NCBI RefSeq assembly: GCF_014651375.1
Contig: NZ_BMWT01000001.1
Location: 1,042,501-1,106,500 of the forward strand
Origin: Tateyamaria omphalii
Lineage (GTDB): Bacteria > Pseudomonadota > Alphaproteobacteria > Rhodobacterales > Rhodobacteraceae
Direction of reading: 5' to 3'
Length of the DNA: 64,000 nucleotides
Shown here: positions 8,352-17,400 of the stretch, piece after piece
Layout of the letters: each line of letters opens with the position of its first letter
Numbering within the stretch: the first letter of the stretch is position 1
Notes under the pieces: model-generated
What the model was told of the DNA's origin: nothing
Database searches by the model: none
What the model saw: the letters and a program-made list of their open reading frames with translations, nothing else
Translations under genes and position numbers: made by a program

Positions 8352-8687
8352 TCAGAGCGGATCACCCTCTGATAACTCCGCCGCCAGAAACCGCTCGAAT
8401 GCATCCATGTTCACAGGCTCGAACTGGCCAAATCCCTGCATCCAGACCGACGCCCCACGCATCGCGTCCGGGTCCAGCTTGCACCATTTCACGCGCCCGC
8501 GCTTTTCCTGCTGGATCAGTCCGGCGCGTGTCAGGATGGTCAGGTGCTTGGAAATTGCAGCAAGCGACATCTCGAACGGTTCGGCCACGTCGGTGACGGC
8601 CATGTCGTCCTCGAGCAACATCGTCAGGATCGCCCGCCGCGTGGGGTCGGCAAGTGCGGAAAAGACGGTGTCGAGCGGATCGGCCAT
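8352..8687 (-). CDS. ArsR family transcriptional regulator
   Basis: A 111-residue winged helix-turn-helix protein: LDTVFSALADPTRRAILTML opens the domain, MAVTDVAEPFEMSLAAISKH is the recognition helix region, and TRAGLIQQEKRGRVKW is the wing. The Cys-x-Cys metal site of true ArsR/SmtB sensors is absent, so it probably belongs to the non-metal branch that often precedes an AHSA1 or transport gene. Here it directly precedes the GT61 gene and may be cotranscribed with it. Confidence 0.9.
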   Translation of the reverse strand: MADPLDTVFSALADPTRRAILTMLLEDDMAVTDVAEPFEMSLAAISKHLTILTRAGLIQQEKRGRVKWCKLDPDAMRGASVWMQGFGQFEPVNMDAFERFLAAELSEGDPL

Positions 8688-8725
8688 GGCCTGTCATACC
8701 GGGCGCCGGGGCCAAGGGGAAGCGA

Positions 8726-8827
8726 TCAGAGGTACGGATGCCTGCTTTCGCGGGACGGCCAGCGATGGGACATGATTGCGCGTTGATGCGGTGTAAGCCC
8801 GATATCCCGCGCAATCTGATCGGTCAT
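8726..8827 (-). CDS. Possible 33-residue small protein
   Basis: A short frame starting at ATG 8827 reads MTDQIARDIGLTPHQRAIM and ends RWPSRESRHPYL. The ARDIGL-like opening and an RWPS..RHP tail give the impression of a genuine small roseobacterial protein rather than noise, but no strong ribosome binding site is visible and I cannot name a family. An upstream in-frame ATG at 8878 is an alternative start. Confidence 0.3.
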   Translation of the reverse strand: MTDQIARDIGLTPHQRAIMSHRWPSRESRHPYL

Positions 8828-9015
8828 TGGGGGCAACGCGGTGCCCTTGGTTGGCCTTATCTTGTGCTTGGGTTGCATGAAATTTGCACAAGTTGAGAGT
8901 GCGCGCAAAAGCGCGTTTCGACGAATGGTAAGCATGAAGAGCCTCGTGTGTTGAGGAATGCTTGCAGTTTGCCCGAACTTCGGCATTGCCACAAACAGAG
9001 TTCCCTGACATCACT

Positions 9016-9032
9016 TGTGCAGTTTTTGCACA
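9016..9032. promoter_or_regulatory. Candidate autoregulatory operator of the LysR gene at 9043
   Basis: TGTGCA (9016-9021) and TGCACA (9027-9032) form a perfect 6-bp inverted repeat with a 5-base spacer, 10 bases before the ATG of the LysR gene. A related sequence TTGCACAAGTT occurs about 130 bases upstream (near 8883-8893), so there may be two binding sites, as is usual for LysR autoregulation. Confidence 0.35.
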
Positions 9033-9042
9033 GGTCAGCGCC

Positions 9043-9945
9043 ATGTCCCGTACTTTGCCCCCGCTGAACGCGTTGCGCGCATTCGAAGCAGCCGCCCGCC
9101 ATGAGAGCTTCAGCCGTGCGGCAGAAGAGTTGGGGGTGAGCCATTCTGCCATCAGCCGCCATGTCCGTGGTTTGGAAGCACGGCTTGGTGTTCAACTGTT
9201 CCGGGACGCCTCACGTGGTGTCGCGCTGACGGCTGAGGGTGGGCACTACATGCAGCGCATCCGTCCGGCTTTTGATGTGATTGCAGAAGCGACCGAGGGC
9301 CTGGCGGATACGCCAACTGGGCGCGTCGTGGTCAACAGTGAACCACTGTTTGCAACCAAAGTGATCGCGCCGCTGATGCGAAAGCTGCAGAAAGATCTGC
9401 CCGAGATCGAGTTACGTTTAATTGCCTCGGATCAATTGGCGGATTTGGACAGGTTCGAGGCGGATATGGCTATTCGCTTTGCCCACAAGGGCGTTTTGGA
9501 CGTGCCATCGGACTTGATCAGTGATGCAAAGCTGTTTCCCTACGCCGCCCCGGGGCTTGTCCCCGGCAATCGCATCCGCACTGAACACTTGGGCCAGTAT
9601 CAACTGTTCAGAGATCGGCACGAACTTGTCTGGTCAAAATGGTGTTCCATCGCAGGGTTTGATCCCACTCTTGTCAACGAAGGGGAATGGCGCGCGCGCA
9701 TGCCTCTTGCGTTTGAGGCGGCGATACACGGCGCAGGTCTGTATATGGGGTCTGCGGATTGTGCCGCGGTCGAGGTGGCGGCCGGGCGTCTGGTTCGCTT
9801 GTCTGATGTCGGTTTCAGAATGGGGTCTTTCCATCTTCTGACCAGTGGGCAAGCCGGGCGTCGCAAGGCTGTCAGATCCGTGCGTACATGGCTGCTTGAT
9901 CACACACGAGCGCTGCGCTCAGATGAAAATCAACCAAATGGTTGA
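9043..9945 (+). CDS. LysR family transcriptional regulator (GcvA-like)
   Basis: A 300-residue regulator. LPPLNALRAFEAAARHESF is the hallmark opening of the GcvA/AmpR branch of LysR proteins, followed by RAAEELGVSHSAISRHVRG (helix-turn-helix) and GVQLFRDASRGVALTAEG (wing). The effector domain begins near residue 92. The ATG at 9043 fits the family start; the frame is open about 80 bases further upstream. It has no obvious divergent target gene, the stretch 8688-9042 holding only a doubtful small reading frame. Confidence 0.93.
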   Translation: MSRTLPPLNALRAFEAAARHESFSRAAEELGVSHSAISRHVRGLEARLGVQLFRDASRGVALTAEGGHYMQRIRPAFDVIAEATEGLADTPTGRVVVNSEPLFATKVIAPLMRKLQKDLPEIELRLIASDQLADLDRFEADMAIRFAHKGVLDVPSDLISDAKLFPYAAPGLVPGNRIRTEHLGQYQLFRDRHELVWSKWCSIAGFDPTLVNEGEWRARMPLAFEAAIHGAGLYMGSADCAAVEVAAGRLVRLSDVGFRMGSFHLLTSGQAGRRKAVRSVRTWLLDHTRALRSDENQPNG

Positions 9946-10070
9946 ATGACGGAATTGGCTCAATTCACTAGTTTCGGAAGGTGCGGCGGGTTGTCCTGTG
10001 TCGAATGGAATCCAAAAATATGCAATTAAAACAAAGGTTAGCGCAGAGTTTTCAGCACGCTCGCCCTGCG

Positions 10071-10099
10071 TTGACTCACGTCGCCCCGCGCCATATCCA
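10071..10099 (+). promoter_or_regulatory. Candidate promoter of the F0 ATP synthase operon
   Basis: TTGACT (10071-10076), a 17-base spacer and TATCCA (10094-10099) give a good -35 and an acceptable -10, ending 32 bases before the GTG start of atpI. No other promoter-like sequence is evident in the 186 bases between the LysR gene and atpI. Confidence 0.55.
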
Positions 10100-10131
10100 A
10101 CCCTCGAACCAAATGACGGGATGAAAGGCGC

Positions 10132-10467
10132 GTGACCGACCCCGAAGACGCAGATCGACTGAAGGCCCTGAGCGCCAAAATCGACGCTGTTAAGGAAGAG
10201 CACGCCCCGAAACCCCGCACACCGGATCATCACTCTCAGGCACAACTGGCCTGGCGCATGGTGATCGAGTTGGTGGCCGGTCTGGTGATCGGGTTTGGCA
10301 TGGGATACGGGCTGGACGCGCTGTTCGGCACTTCTCCGTTTCTCATGATCATATTTATCTTTCTGGGCCTCGCGGCCGGCATCCAGACGATGATGCGCAG
10401 CGCGAAAGAGGTTCAGAGCATGCGAGAGGCCGAAGAGGCCGACAAGGATGACGCCCCGCGGGGCTAG
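10132..10467 (+). CDS. atpI: ATP synthase assembly protein AtpI
   Basis: A 111-residue membrane protein with a charged N-terminal segment and two membrane helices (about residues 42-62 and 68-86: ELVAGLVIGFGMGYGLD, then PFLMIIFIFLGLAAGIQ), followed by a charged tail. This is the alphaproteobacterial AtpI pattern; the family helps assemble the c-ring. The GTG at 10132 follows an AAAGG ribosome binding site. First gene of the F0 operon, 15 bases before atpB. Confidence 0.9.
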   Translation: MTDPEDADRLKALSAKIDAVKEEHAPKPRTPDHHSQAQLAWRMVIELVAGLVIGFGMGYGLDALFGTSPFLMIIFIFLGLAAGIQTMMRSAKEVQSMREAEEADKDDAPRG

Positions 10468-10482
10468 GACGGAGAAAGCCGG

Positions 10483-11238
10483 ATGGCAGACGAAGCGCAC
10501 GGTGAAGGTGGTGGCCTTTCATTCCACCCGATGGATCAGTTCGAAGTCAAACCGTTGTTCGGTGGCTACGACGTGCATTGGTACACCATCACCAACGTGA
10601 CACTGTGGTTGGCACTGGCGATCCTTGCGATCATCGGCCTGATGGTTCTGACCACGTCCAAGCGCGCCACCGTTCCGGGCCGCGGCCAATCCATCGCCGA
10701 GCTGATGTATGGCTTTGTCTACAAGATGGTCGAAGATGTGACGGGCAAGGACGGGATCAAGTATTTCCCTTACATCATGACGTTGTTCATGTTCATCCTC
10801 TGCGCCAACTTCCTTGGCCTGATCCCTATGTCGTTCACCACGACCTCGCATATCGCCGTGACTGCGATCCTTGGCTTCGGCGTGTTCATCGCTGTGACCG
10901 TTCTGGGCTTTGTTAAAAACGGTGCTTCGTTCCTCGGCTTGTTCTGGGTGTCGAGCGCGCCACTGCCACTGCGTCCCGTTCTGGCGATCATCGAGATCAT
11001 TTCGTATTTCGTGCGCCCCGTCAGCCACTCCATTCGTCTGGCAGGCAACATGATGGCGGGCCATGCGGTTCTGAAGGTGTTCGCTGGCTTTGCTCAGGTG
11101 GCAGCCATTGCACCGGTCGCCATCATCGGCGTCATGGCGATCTACGGGCTCGAAGTGCTGGTGTCGGCCATTCAGGCCTACGTCTTCACAATCCTCACAT
11201 GCGTGTACCTCAAGGACGCACTGCACCCGCATCACTAA
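10483..11238 (+). CDS. atpB: F0 ATP synthase subunit a
   Basis: A 251-residue inner-membrane subunit forming the proton half-channels next to the c-ring. [12 protein letters not shown] is a typical alphaproteobacterial N-terminus. The conserved arginine lies in [20 protein letters not shown] (near residue 185) and the last helix carries [20 protein letters not shown] with the conserved Gln. Five to six membrane helices and normal length. It follows atpI by 15 bases. Confidence 0.97.
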   Translation: MADEAHGEGGGLSFHPMDQFEVKPLFGGYDVHWYTITNVTLWLALAILAIIGLMVLTTSKRATVPGRGQSIAELMYGFVYKMVEDVTGKDGIKYFPYIMTLFMFILCANFLGLIPMSFTTTSHIAVTAILGFGVFIAVTVLGFVKNGASFLGLFWVSSAPLPLRPVLAIIEIISYFVRPVSHSIRLAGNMMAGHAVLKVFAGFAQVAAIAPVAIIGVMAIYGLEVLVSAIQAYVFTILTCVYLKDALHPHH

Positions 11239-11296
11239 TGTTTGGTGGGCAAGACCGCCCATCCTACGCAAACTTCCAATCGTAAGGAGAATTCTC

Positions 11297-11521
11297 ATGG
11301 AAGGTGAACTCGCACACATCGGCGCAGGCCTGGCAGCAATCGGTTCCGGCGCAGCCGCTATCGGTGTGGGCCACGTCGCTGGCAACTTCCTCGCCGGCGC
11401 CCTGCGCAACCCATCGGCAGCTGCCGGTCAAACCGCGACCCTGTTCATCGGCATCGCCTTTGCAGAAGCCCTGGGGATCTTCTCGTTCCTCGTCGCTCTG
11501 CTGCTGATGTTCGCCGTCTAA
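11297..11521 (+). CDS. atpE: F0 ATP synthase subunit c
   Basis: A 74-residue hairpin of two membrane helices. The first contains the tight-packing glycine run ([16 protein letters not shown]), the polar loop is ALRNPSA, and the proton-carrying glutamate is E57 in [13 protein letters not shown]. The ATG at 11297 follows a strong AAGGAG ribosome binding site, consistent with the need for several c copies per complex; an open frame extends upstream through atpB but is not coding there. Confidence 0.97.
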   Translation: MEGELAHIGAGLAAIGSGAAAIGVGHVAGNFLAGALRNPSAAAGQTATLFIGIAFAEALGIFSFLVALLLMFAV

Positions 11522-11632
11522 GCTTCTCTGGCGACATTCCTTACGGTCGGGCGGCGTGATACAGTCACGCTGCCCGATGTATGGCTCGCAATTCGGCCCT
11601 GATCGCAGGGCTACCTCAGGGGAACGACTGTT

Positions 11633-12169
11633 ATGGCAGACAACACCAATGCGGCAGCCGAAGTGGCCGCAGGCACACAGGCGGGTATGCCGCAACTGAA
11701 CGTGGGTACGTTCGACAACCAGATCTTCTGGTTGCTTGTGACCCTCGTCGTTATCTATTTCGTGCTGTCGCGCGTGGCCCTGCCGCGGATCGCAGCCATC
11801 CTTGCCGAACGGCAGGGGACCATTACGAATGACATCGCCGCGGCTGAAGATCTGAAGGCCAAGGCGGAGGCCGCCGAGGCGGCCTATGACAAGGCGCTGG
11901 CAGACGCTCGTGCCGAGGCGCAGCGCATCGCGGGCGAGACCAAGGCGGCCATTCAGGCCGATCTGGACGTTGCCATCGAAAAAGCGGATGCCGAGATTGC
12001 AGCCAAAGCCGCCGAGAGCGAAAAGGCGATTGCCGACATTCGCGCAGGTGCGCAGGACGCCGTCAAAGAAGTGGCCAAGGACGCTGCCAAGGACATCGTC
12101 GCCCTCATGGGTGGCAAGGCAGATGCCAAGTCCATCACGGCGGCTGTGACAGCCCGGATGAAAGGTTAA
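11633..12169 (+). CDS. atpF': F0 ATP synthase subunit b'
   Basis: A 178-residue peripheral-stalk subunit. After a 30-residue soluble lead there is one membrane helix ([19 protein letters not shown]) followed by the conserved [13 protein letters not shown] and a long Ala/Lys/Glu/Asp-rich coiled coil to the end. Alphaproteobacteria and other phototroph-related lineages carry two different b subunits, b' and b, in tandem; this is the first. It is 111 bases from atpE and 4 bases before atpF. Confidence 0.92.
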   Translation: MADNTNAAAEVAAGTQAGMPQLNVGTFDNQIFWLLVTLVVIYFVLSRVALPRIAAILAERQGTITNDIAAAEDLKAKAEAAEAAYDKALADARAEAQRIAGETKAAIQADLDVAIEKADAEIAAKAAESEKAIADIRAGAQDAVKEVAKDAAKDIVALMGGKADAKSITAAVTARMKG

Positions 12170-12173
12170 GATC

Positions 12174-12749
12174 ATGCGTTATCTCACCCTGACATCACTG
12201 GCTGTTCTGGCTGCTGGTCCGGCCATGGCCGCATCCAAAAACCCGTTCTCGGCAGACTTCTGGAAGCTGAGCAACACGGACTTCATCGTCCTGGTTGCCT
12301 TCATCCTGTTCATTGCCGTTCTGTTCTACTTCAAAGTGCCTGGCATGATCTCGAAAATGCTGGACGACCGCGCAAGCGGCATCCAGTCGGAGCTCGACGA
12401 AGCCCGCGCCCTGCGCGAAGAGGCGCAGACGCTGCTGGCCTCTTACGAGCGCAAACAGAAGGAAGTGCAAGGTCAGGCTGACAAGATTGTCGAACAGGCC
12501 AAGAAGGACGCGGAAGCGGCCGCCGAACAGGCGCGCGCTGACCTGAAAACGTCCATCGAACGCCGCCTTGCTGCTGCCAACGATCAGATCGCTTCCGCCG
12601 AAGCAGGCGCCGTGAAAGAGGTGCGCGACACCGCTGCCATGGTCGCCGTACAAGCGGCCCGCGATGTGATCGCAAAACAGATGACGGCAACGGACGGCAA
12701 CAAGCTGATCGACGACGCCATCACCGAGGTCGACGCACGCCTGCACTGA
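12174..12749 (+). CDS. atpF: F0 ATP synthase subunit b
   Basis: A 191-residue peripheral-stalk subunit. Residues 1-19 ([19 protein letters not shown]) look like a cleavable leader, seen in many roseobacterial b subunits. One membrane helix follows ([19 protein letters not shown]), then [18 protein letters not shown] and a long charged coiled coil. Last gene of the operon, 23 bases upstream of a strong terminator hairpin. Confidence 0.94.
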   Translation: MRYLTLTSLAVLAAGPAMAASKNPFSADFWKLSNTDFIVLVAFILFIAVLFYFKVPGMISKMLDDRASGIQSELDEARALREEAQTLLASYERKQKEVQGQADKIVEQAKKDAEAAAEQARADLKTSIERRLAAANDQIASAEAGAVKEVRDTAAMVAVQAARDVIAKQMTATDGNKLIDDAITEVDARLH

Positions 12750-12772
12750 TTGATCAGACGTGCAACCAATTG

Positions 12773-12804
12773 AAAACCCCGGGCATTTGCACCGGGGTTT
12801 TTTG
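12773..12804 (+). terminator. Rho-independent terminator of the F0 operon
   Basis: Perfect 10-bp stem AAAACCCCGG (12773-12782) and CCGGGGTTTT (12792-12801) around a 9-base loop, continuing into a run of T. It ends the atp transcript; because the arms are A- and T-rich at their feet it could also stop the convergent regulator transcript. Confidence 0.9.
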
Positions 12805-12893
12805 TTTCTTCTGACCTGAAATACCACGGGGGAGGCGCGGATGCGCCGGGGGCAGCGCCCCCTGGTAAATGTCGTCGCGCAGCGACCTTGGGA

Positions 12894-13661
12894 TCAACGC
12901 CGGGTCTCGTGATCCAGCCGTTGGCGTGCGATCTCTTCGTTATGCTCCGCTTTTTGCTGATCGCGCAGCGCCCGCTCCACATAGTCCAGATGGGCGTGCA
13001 CAGCCGCTCTGGCTGCGTCCGGGTCGCGGCTTTGCAGGGCCTCGTTGATCTGGCGGTGTTGGTCCAGCAGCGCCTGTCGTGTTGTGCGTTGCTTGAACAT
13101 GACCTGTCGGTTGTAGAAAACACCATCCCGCAGCAGTTGGTACATTGACCGCATCATGTGCAGCATGATGACATTGTGGCTGGCCTCGATAATCGCCATG
13201 TGGAACTGCGCATCAAGCTGTGCTTCTTCTTCGCCATTGCGCTTGGGATGGGCGGCTTCCATCTTTTCGAACACCTTTTGCACAACGGCCAGATCGGTGT
13301 CCGAGGCGAGACGTGCGGCGCGTTCTGCAGCCAGCCCTTCCATGTCCCTGCGGAAGCTGAGGTAGTCGAAGACCGCTTCGTCGTGGCGAGCAAAAAGTTC
13401 TGTCAAAGCAGGTGCAAAGGCCGATCCCAGCACGTCGGCGACGTAGACACCTGCGCCCGGTTTCGCCACCAGCAGGCCCGTCTCTTGCAGCGTGCCAATG
13501 GCATCGCGCAGGGAAGGTCGAGAGACACCCATGCGCTCGGCAAGCTCACGTTCAGGGGGCAGCCGTTCGCCGGGCCGCAGGATGCCGCGCAGGATCAGTT
13601 GCTCGATCTGCCGGATCACGGCGGCGGACAGTTTGTCGGGTTGGACGGGGCGAAAGGGCAT
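12894..13661 (-). CDS. GntR/FadR family transcriptional regulator with FCD domain
   Basis: A 255-residue regulator. Residues 5-70 are the GntR winged helix (RQIEQLILRGILRPGERLPP, ELAERMGVSRPSLRDAIGTL, GLLVAKPGAGVYV). From about residue 95 the all-helical FCD ligand domain follows, with the usual Asp/His metal ligands in FDYLSFRRDMEG, DAQFHMAIIEASHN and LLDQHRQINEAL. This is the PdhR/LldR/FadR branch, which senses organic acids. The ATG at 13661 fits the domain start; the frame is open upstream. No target gene lies beside it. A dyad just upstream suggests autoregulation. Confidence 0.93.
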   Translation of the reverse strand: MPFRPVQPDKLSAAVIRQIEQLILRGILRPGERLPPERELAERMGVSRPSLRDAIGTLQETGLLVAKPGAGVYVADVLGSAFAPALTELFARHDEAVFDYLSFRRDMEGLAAERAARLASDTDLAVVQKVFEKMEAAHPKRNGEEEAQLDAQFHMAIIEASHNVIMLHMMRSMYQLLRDGVFYNRQVMFKQRTTRQALLDQHRQINEALQSRDPDAARAAVHAHLDYVERALRDQQKAEHNEEIARQRLDHETRR

Positions 13662-13676
13662 GAAGACTCCGGTCGA

Positions 13677-13699
13677 ATTGGTAAAATCATATGACCAAT
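13677..13699. promoter_or_regulatory. Candidate operator upstream of the GntR/FadR gene
   Basis: ATTGGT (13677-13682) and ACCAAT (13694-13699) form a perfect inverted repeat with an 11-base centre, 16 bases before the start codon. The half sites match the TTGGT/ACCAA halves of PdhR/LldR-type operators, but those usually have a much shorter centre, so spacing is unusual. Confidence 0.4.
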
Positions 13700-13872
13700 G
13701 ACCCTGGCGTGCAATTGTGCGAATGGCCTCTGAGTAGATGGGCGCATTCACCTTGTTTTCATAGAGATTGACGCCGAACACAGGGTGTCACCCCCCGTGC
13801 ACCATCCGTACACCCCCTGTACACCCCCAACGGACGCAGAAGCGGTGGTTAACGCAACGCACGCAGCATGCG

Positions 13873-13887
13873 TTAATCCATTCTTAA
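13873..13887 (+). promoter_or_regulatory. Candidate CtrA box upstream of lipoprotein gene
   Basis: TTAA (13873-13876), seven bases, TTAA (13884-13887) followed by CC matches the CtrA consensus TTAA-N7-TTAA. It lies 25 bases before the ATG at 13912. A perfect 8-bp inverted repeat TTAACGCA (13849-13856) / TGCGTTAA (13869-13876) overlaps it. Confidence 0.45.
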
Positions 13888-13911
13888 CCGTGGGCCTGCT
13901 CATGTGCGCAT

Positions 13912-14316
13912 ATGCGTTGGATACTGCCCTTGCTGATGGTGTTGGCCGCCTGCAACACGCCCGGCCCCCATTTTCGCGGCTTGCCAGCCACGACAGTGAC
14001 GGTAGATGGATCAACTTTTGACGTGCGCGTCAGGGGACGTTTGGCCGAGGCACTGCGCACCAACATGGAATACGCCCCGCGCTTTGGCCCCATCCGCCAA
14101 CGCGCTGCCATGGCGATGGAGATTGTGAGCGGCTGCAAGGTCAAGGAGGTGCGGGGTGATCAGGCCCTTGCCACTGGCATCCTTGACTGTGGCAAGGGCG
14201 GACCAGCCATTGATCGATCCCTGCCGCATGACGAGCTGAGCTGCTACACGCTGGACAGTTACATCAGCCCCGCCACGGGTGAATTGGTGCTGGATGTCGA
14301 TTGCACCCCGATCTGA
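13912..14316 (+). CDS. Small lipoprotein of unknown function
   Basis: A 134-residue precursor with a lipoprotein signal: MRWILPLLMVLAAC with the lipobox LAAC and lipidated C14. The mature part reads as strands (ATTVTVDGSTFDVRVRGR, EYAPRFGPIRQRAAMAMEIVSG, KVKEVRGDQALATGILDCG) and has several cysteines. I recognise no named family; it resembles proteins conserved among roseobacters. It is alone between the regulator and smc, with a CtrA-like box in front. Confidence 0.75.
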   Translation: MRWILPLLMVLAACNTPGPHFRGLPATTVTVDGSTFDVRVRGRLAEALRTNMEYAPRFGPIRQRAAMAMEIVSGCKVKEVRGDQALATGILDCGKGGPAIDRSLPHDELSCYTLDSYISPATGELVLDVDCTPI

Positions 14317-14444
14317 AGCTGCAAACCGCAATATCTTGTGGATAACCTGCGGCTTCCCGCACATTCTGGGGTGTTGGCGTTGACAGGGCTGCGGAACACC
14401 GTCCACGATACCAGTCCAGTGAGACTCAGGCCAGAGGTGCGCGC

Positions 14445-17400
14445 TTGCGCTTTTCGAAACTCAGACTGACGGGCTTTAAGTCCTTTGTGGATCCCACCGA
14501 TTTGATCATCGCGGATGGGCTGACCGGCGTTGTAGGGCCGAATGGCTGCGGCAAGTCGAACCTGCTCGAAGCGCTGCGCTGGGTGATGGGTGAAAACCGC
14601 CCCACGGCGATGCGCGGTGGCGGGATGGAGGATGTGATCTTTGCGGGGGCCTCGACCCGTCCAGCCCGCAACTTTGCTGAGGTCAGCCTGCATATCGACA
14701 ACTCGGAGCGTCTGGCCCCTGCGGGGTTCAACGATCAGGATGCGCTTGAGATCGTGCGCCGCATCACGCGGGATGTGGGCAGCGCCTATAAAACCAATGG
14801 CAAGGATGTGCGGGCGCGCGATGTGCAGATGCTGTTTGCTGATGCGTCCACCGGTGCGCACTCGCCCGCGCTTGTGCGGCAGGGGCAGATTGCGGAGCTG
14901 ATCAACGCCAAGCCCAAGAACCGGCGCCGCATATTGGAAGAGGCGGCGGGCATCTCGGGCCTGTATCAGCGTCGGCACGAGGCCGAGTTGAAGCTGAAGG
15001 GTGCAGAACAGAACCTGGCCCGCGTTGATGATGTGATTGAGCAATTGGCAGCGCAATTGGCACAACTTGCCCGTCAGGCCCGTCAGGCCGCCCGCTATCG
15101 CGAGATTGGCGACAGCCTGCGCAAGGCCGAAGGTCAGTTGCTGTATCGCCGTTGGCGCGAGGCGGACGATGCGCGCGCCGCTGCGGATGAGGAATTGAAG
15201 GGCCGGACCACTGCGGCTGCGCAGGCGCAGGGCGCTGTGCAGGTGTCGGCCAAGGCGCGGGCTGCGGCCGAAGATGCGTTACCTCCCTTGCGCGAGGAAG
15301 ACGCAATTGCGGCGGCTGTTTTGCAGCGTTTGGCTGTTCAGCGCGACACGCTGTCGGATCAGGAGCAGCAGGCGGAGCAGGCCATTGAGACCCTTGAAAG
15401 CCGGATTGCGCAGCTTGCCCGCGACATCGAGCGTGAGGGCGGGCTGAACAAGGATGCGGGCGAGACCATTGAGCGTCTTGAGTGGGAAGCGGCCGAGATC
15501 GCCAAGGCCAGTGAGGGCCACGAAGGCGTGTTGGCGGCGGCCGCTGAGGCTGCGCGCGAGGCCGGGCAGGTGTTGCAGGCTCGCGAAGGCGATCAGTCCG
15601 ACAAGACCGAGGATGTGGCGCGTTTGGCAGCCCGCCATGGCTCTGCCCAGCGTTTGCTGGAGGACAGCCGAAAGGTTGAAGCCAAATCCGAGGCCGAAGC
15701 CGAGAAGGCGCGCGCCGCGGTAGCGACCAGCCGCGCGGCACTGGACAAGGCAGGTGCGGATTTCGAGGCGGCACAGGTTGCCGCGACCGAGGCCGAGGCC
15801 ACAGCGAAACGTGCCGATGCCGCCCTGATTTCAGCCGAGGAAGCGCGCGCTGAGACCCAGTCGCGTGAGGCGGATGCTCGGGCAGAACGGTCCGAAGCCG
15901 AAGGCGAGATGAACGCCTTGCGCGCCGAGGCCGGTGCCTTGGCCAAGTTGGTGGAGCGCGACACGGCGGAGGGGGGCCAGATTCTCGACCGCTTGCAGGT
16001 GCAGCAGGGCTTTGAAAAGGCGCTGGGTGCGGCGTTGGCCGACGATCTGCGCGCACCTGAGGTCGATGCGGATGGCCCGTCGGGCTGGGCCGTCTTGCCG
16101 CCCTATGACACGGATCAGCCTTTGCCTGATGGCGTGACGGCCCTGACCCAGCACGTGTCTGTGCCGGATGTTCTGGTCCGCCGGATGTCGCAGATCGGTC
16201 TTGTCGATGCCGATGACGCGGCCCGTTTGCAGCCCTTGTTGAAACCCGGTCAGCGTCTGGTGTCTCAGGAAGGTGACGTGTGGCGCTGGGATGGGTTCCG
16301 TGCCTGGGCCGAGGATGCGCCAAGTGCGGCGGCCCTGCGCTTGCAGCAGTTGAACCGGTTGGAAGAGCTGAAACAGTCCTTGGAGCGAGCCACGTCCCGT
16401 GCGGACGGGGCGCGGCAGGCGCATGAGGCGTTGACCTCGCGCATGGCCGAGCTGACCGAGGCCGACAAGCAGGCTCGCAATGCCCGCCGCGAGGCGGACC
16501 GGATGGTTGCGGATGCCGCCCGTGCCCTGAGTCGGGCCGAGGCCGATCGCAATCTGGCAGAGGGGCGGTTGGAGTCCCTTGGTTTGGCGGTGACCCGCCA
16601 TGAAGAAGATGCGATGGCGGCGCGTGCCCGTGTGTCCGAGGCCGAGACCGCGCTGGCTGATCTGCCCGATCTGGAGGCGGCCCGGGCCGAGGTCGAGGAT
16701 CTGCGGATGACCGTCGAGGCGGCCCGCATCACCATGATGTCCCGCCGGTCGGCCCATGACGATCTGCGCCGCACAGGAGAGGCGCGTGTGAAGCGGGCGC
16801 AGGAGATCACCAAGGAAGTGAGCGGCTGGAAGCACCGTCTTGAAACAGCCGAGCGCCGCACGGCAGAGCTGGTGGACCGGAAGGTCACGTCTGAGGCGGA
16901 CTTGAAGACGGCGCAAGCGGCGCCTGCCGAGTTGGCCGCCAAGCGCGAGGCGTTGAGCGAAGAGATTGCCCGGGCTGAGGCGCGCAAGGCGGAAGCGGCC
17001 AATACGTTGTCGGAGGGTGAAGGTCGTTTGCGTGATGCTACGCTGGCGGAGCGTGAGGCGGAACGGTTGGCGTCTGAGGCGCGTGAGGCCCGCGCCCGAT
17101 CCGAGGCGCGGGCGGAGGCGGCGCGCGAGACCGTATCCTATGCCGCCGAGCGGATTGCCGAAGAGCAGCAGATGACCCCGAACCAGTTGCTGACGGCACT
17201 GGATGTCTCGCCTGACCAGATGCCGGGAGCCGAGGCGTTGGAAACCGAGGTCGGTCGCCTGAAGCGTCAGCGTGATGCGCTGGGTGCCGTGAACCTGCGG
17301 GCCGAGGAAGATGCCAAGGAAGTGCAGGAAGAGCACGATACGCTGGTGGGGGAAAAGGCGGACCTTGAGGAAGCCATCAAGACCCTGCGCAGCGGCATTG

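Noticed and set aside
10519-11409. A 296-codon minus-strand frame opposite atpB and atpE
   Set aside because: Antisense shadow of two certain ATP synthase genes; composition is His/Asp/Arg-rich with no recognisable family.
12806-12900. GC-rich stretch with GGGGGC-A-GCGCCCCC type symmetry as a mobile element
   Set aside because: Short intergenic hairpins of this kind are common in roseobacter genomes; no transposase, terminal repeats or target duplication is visible.
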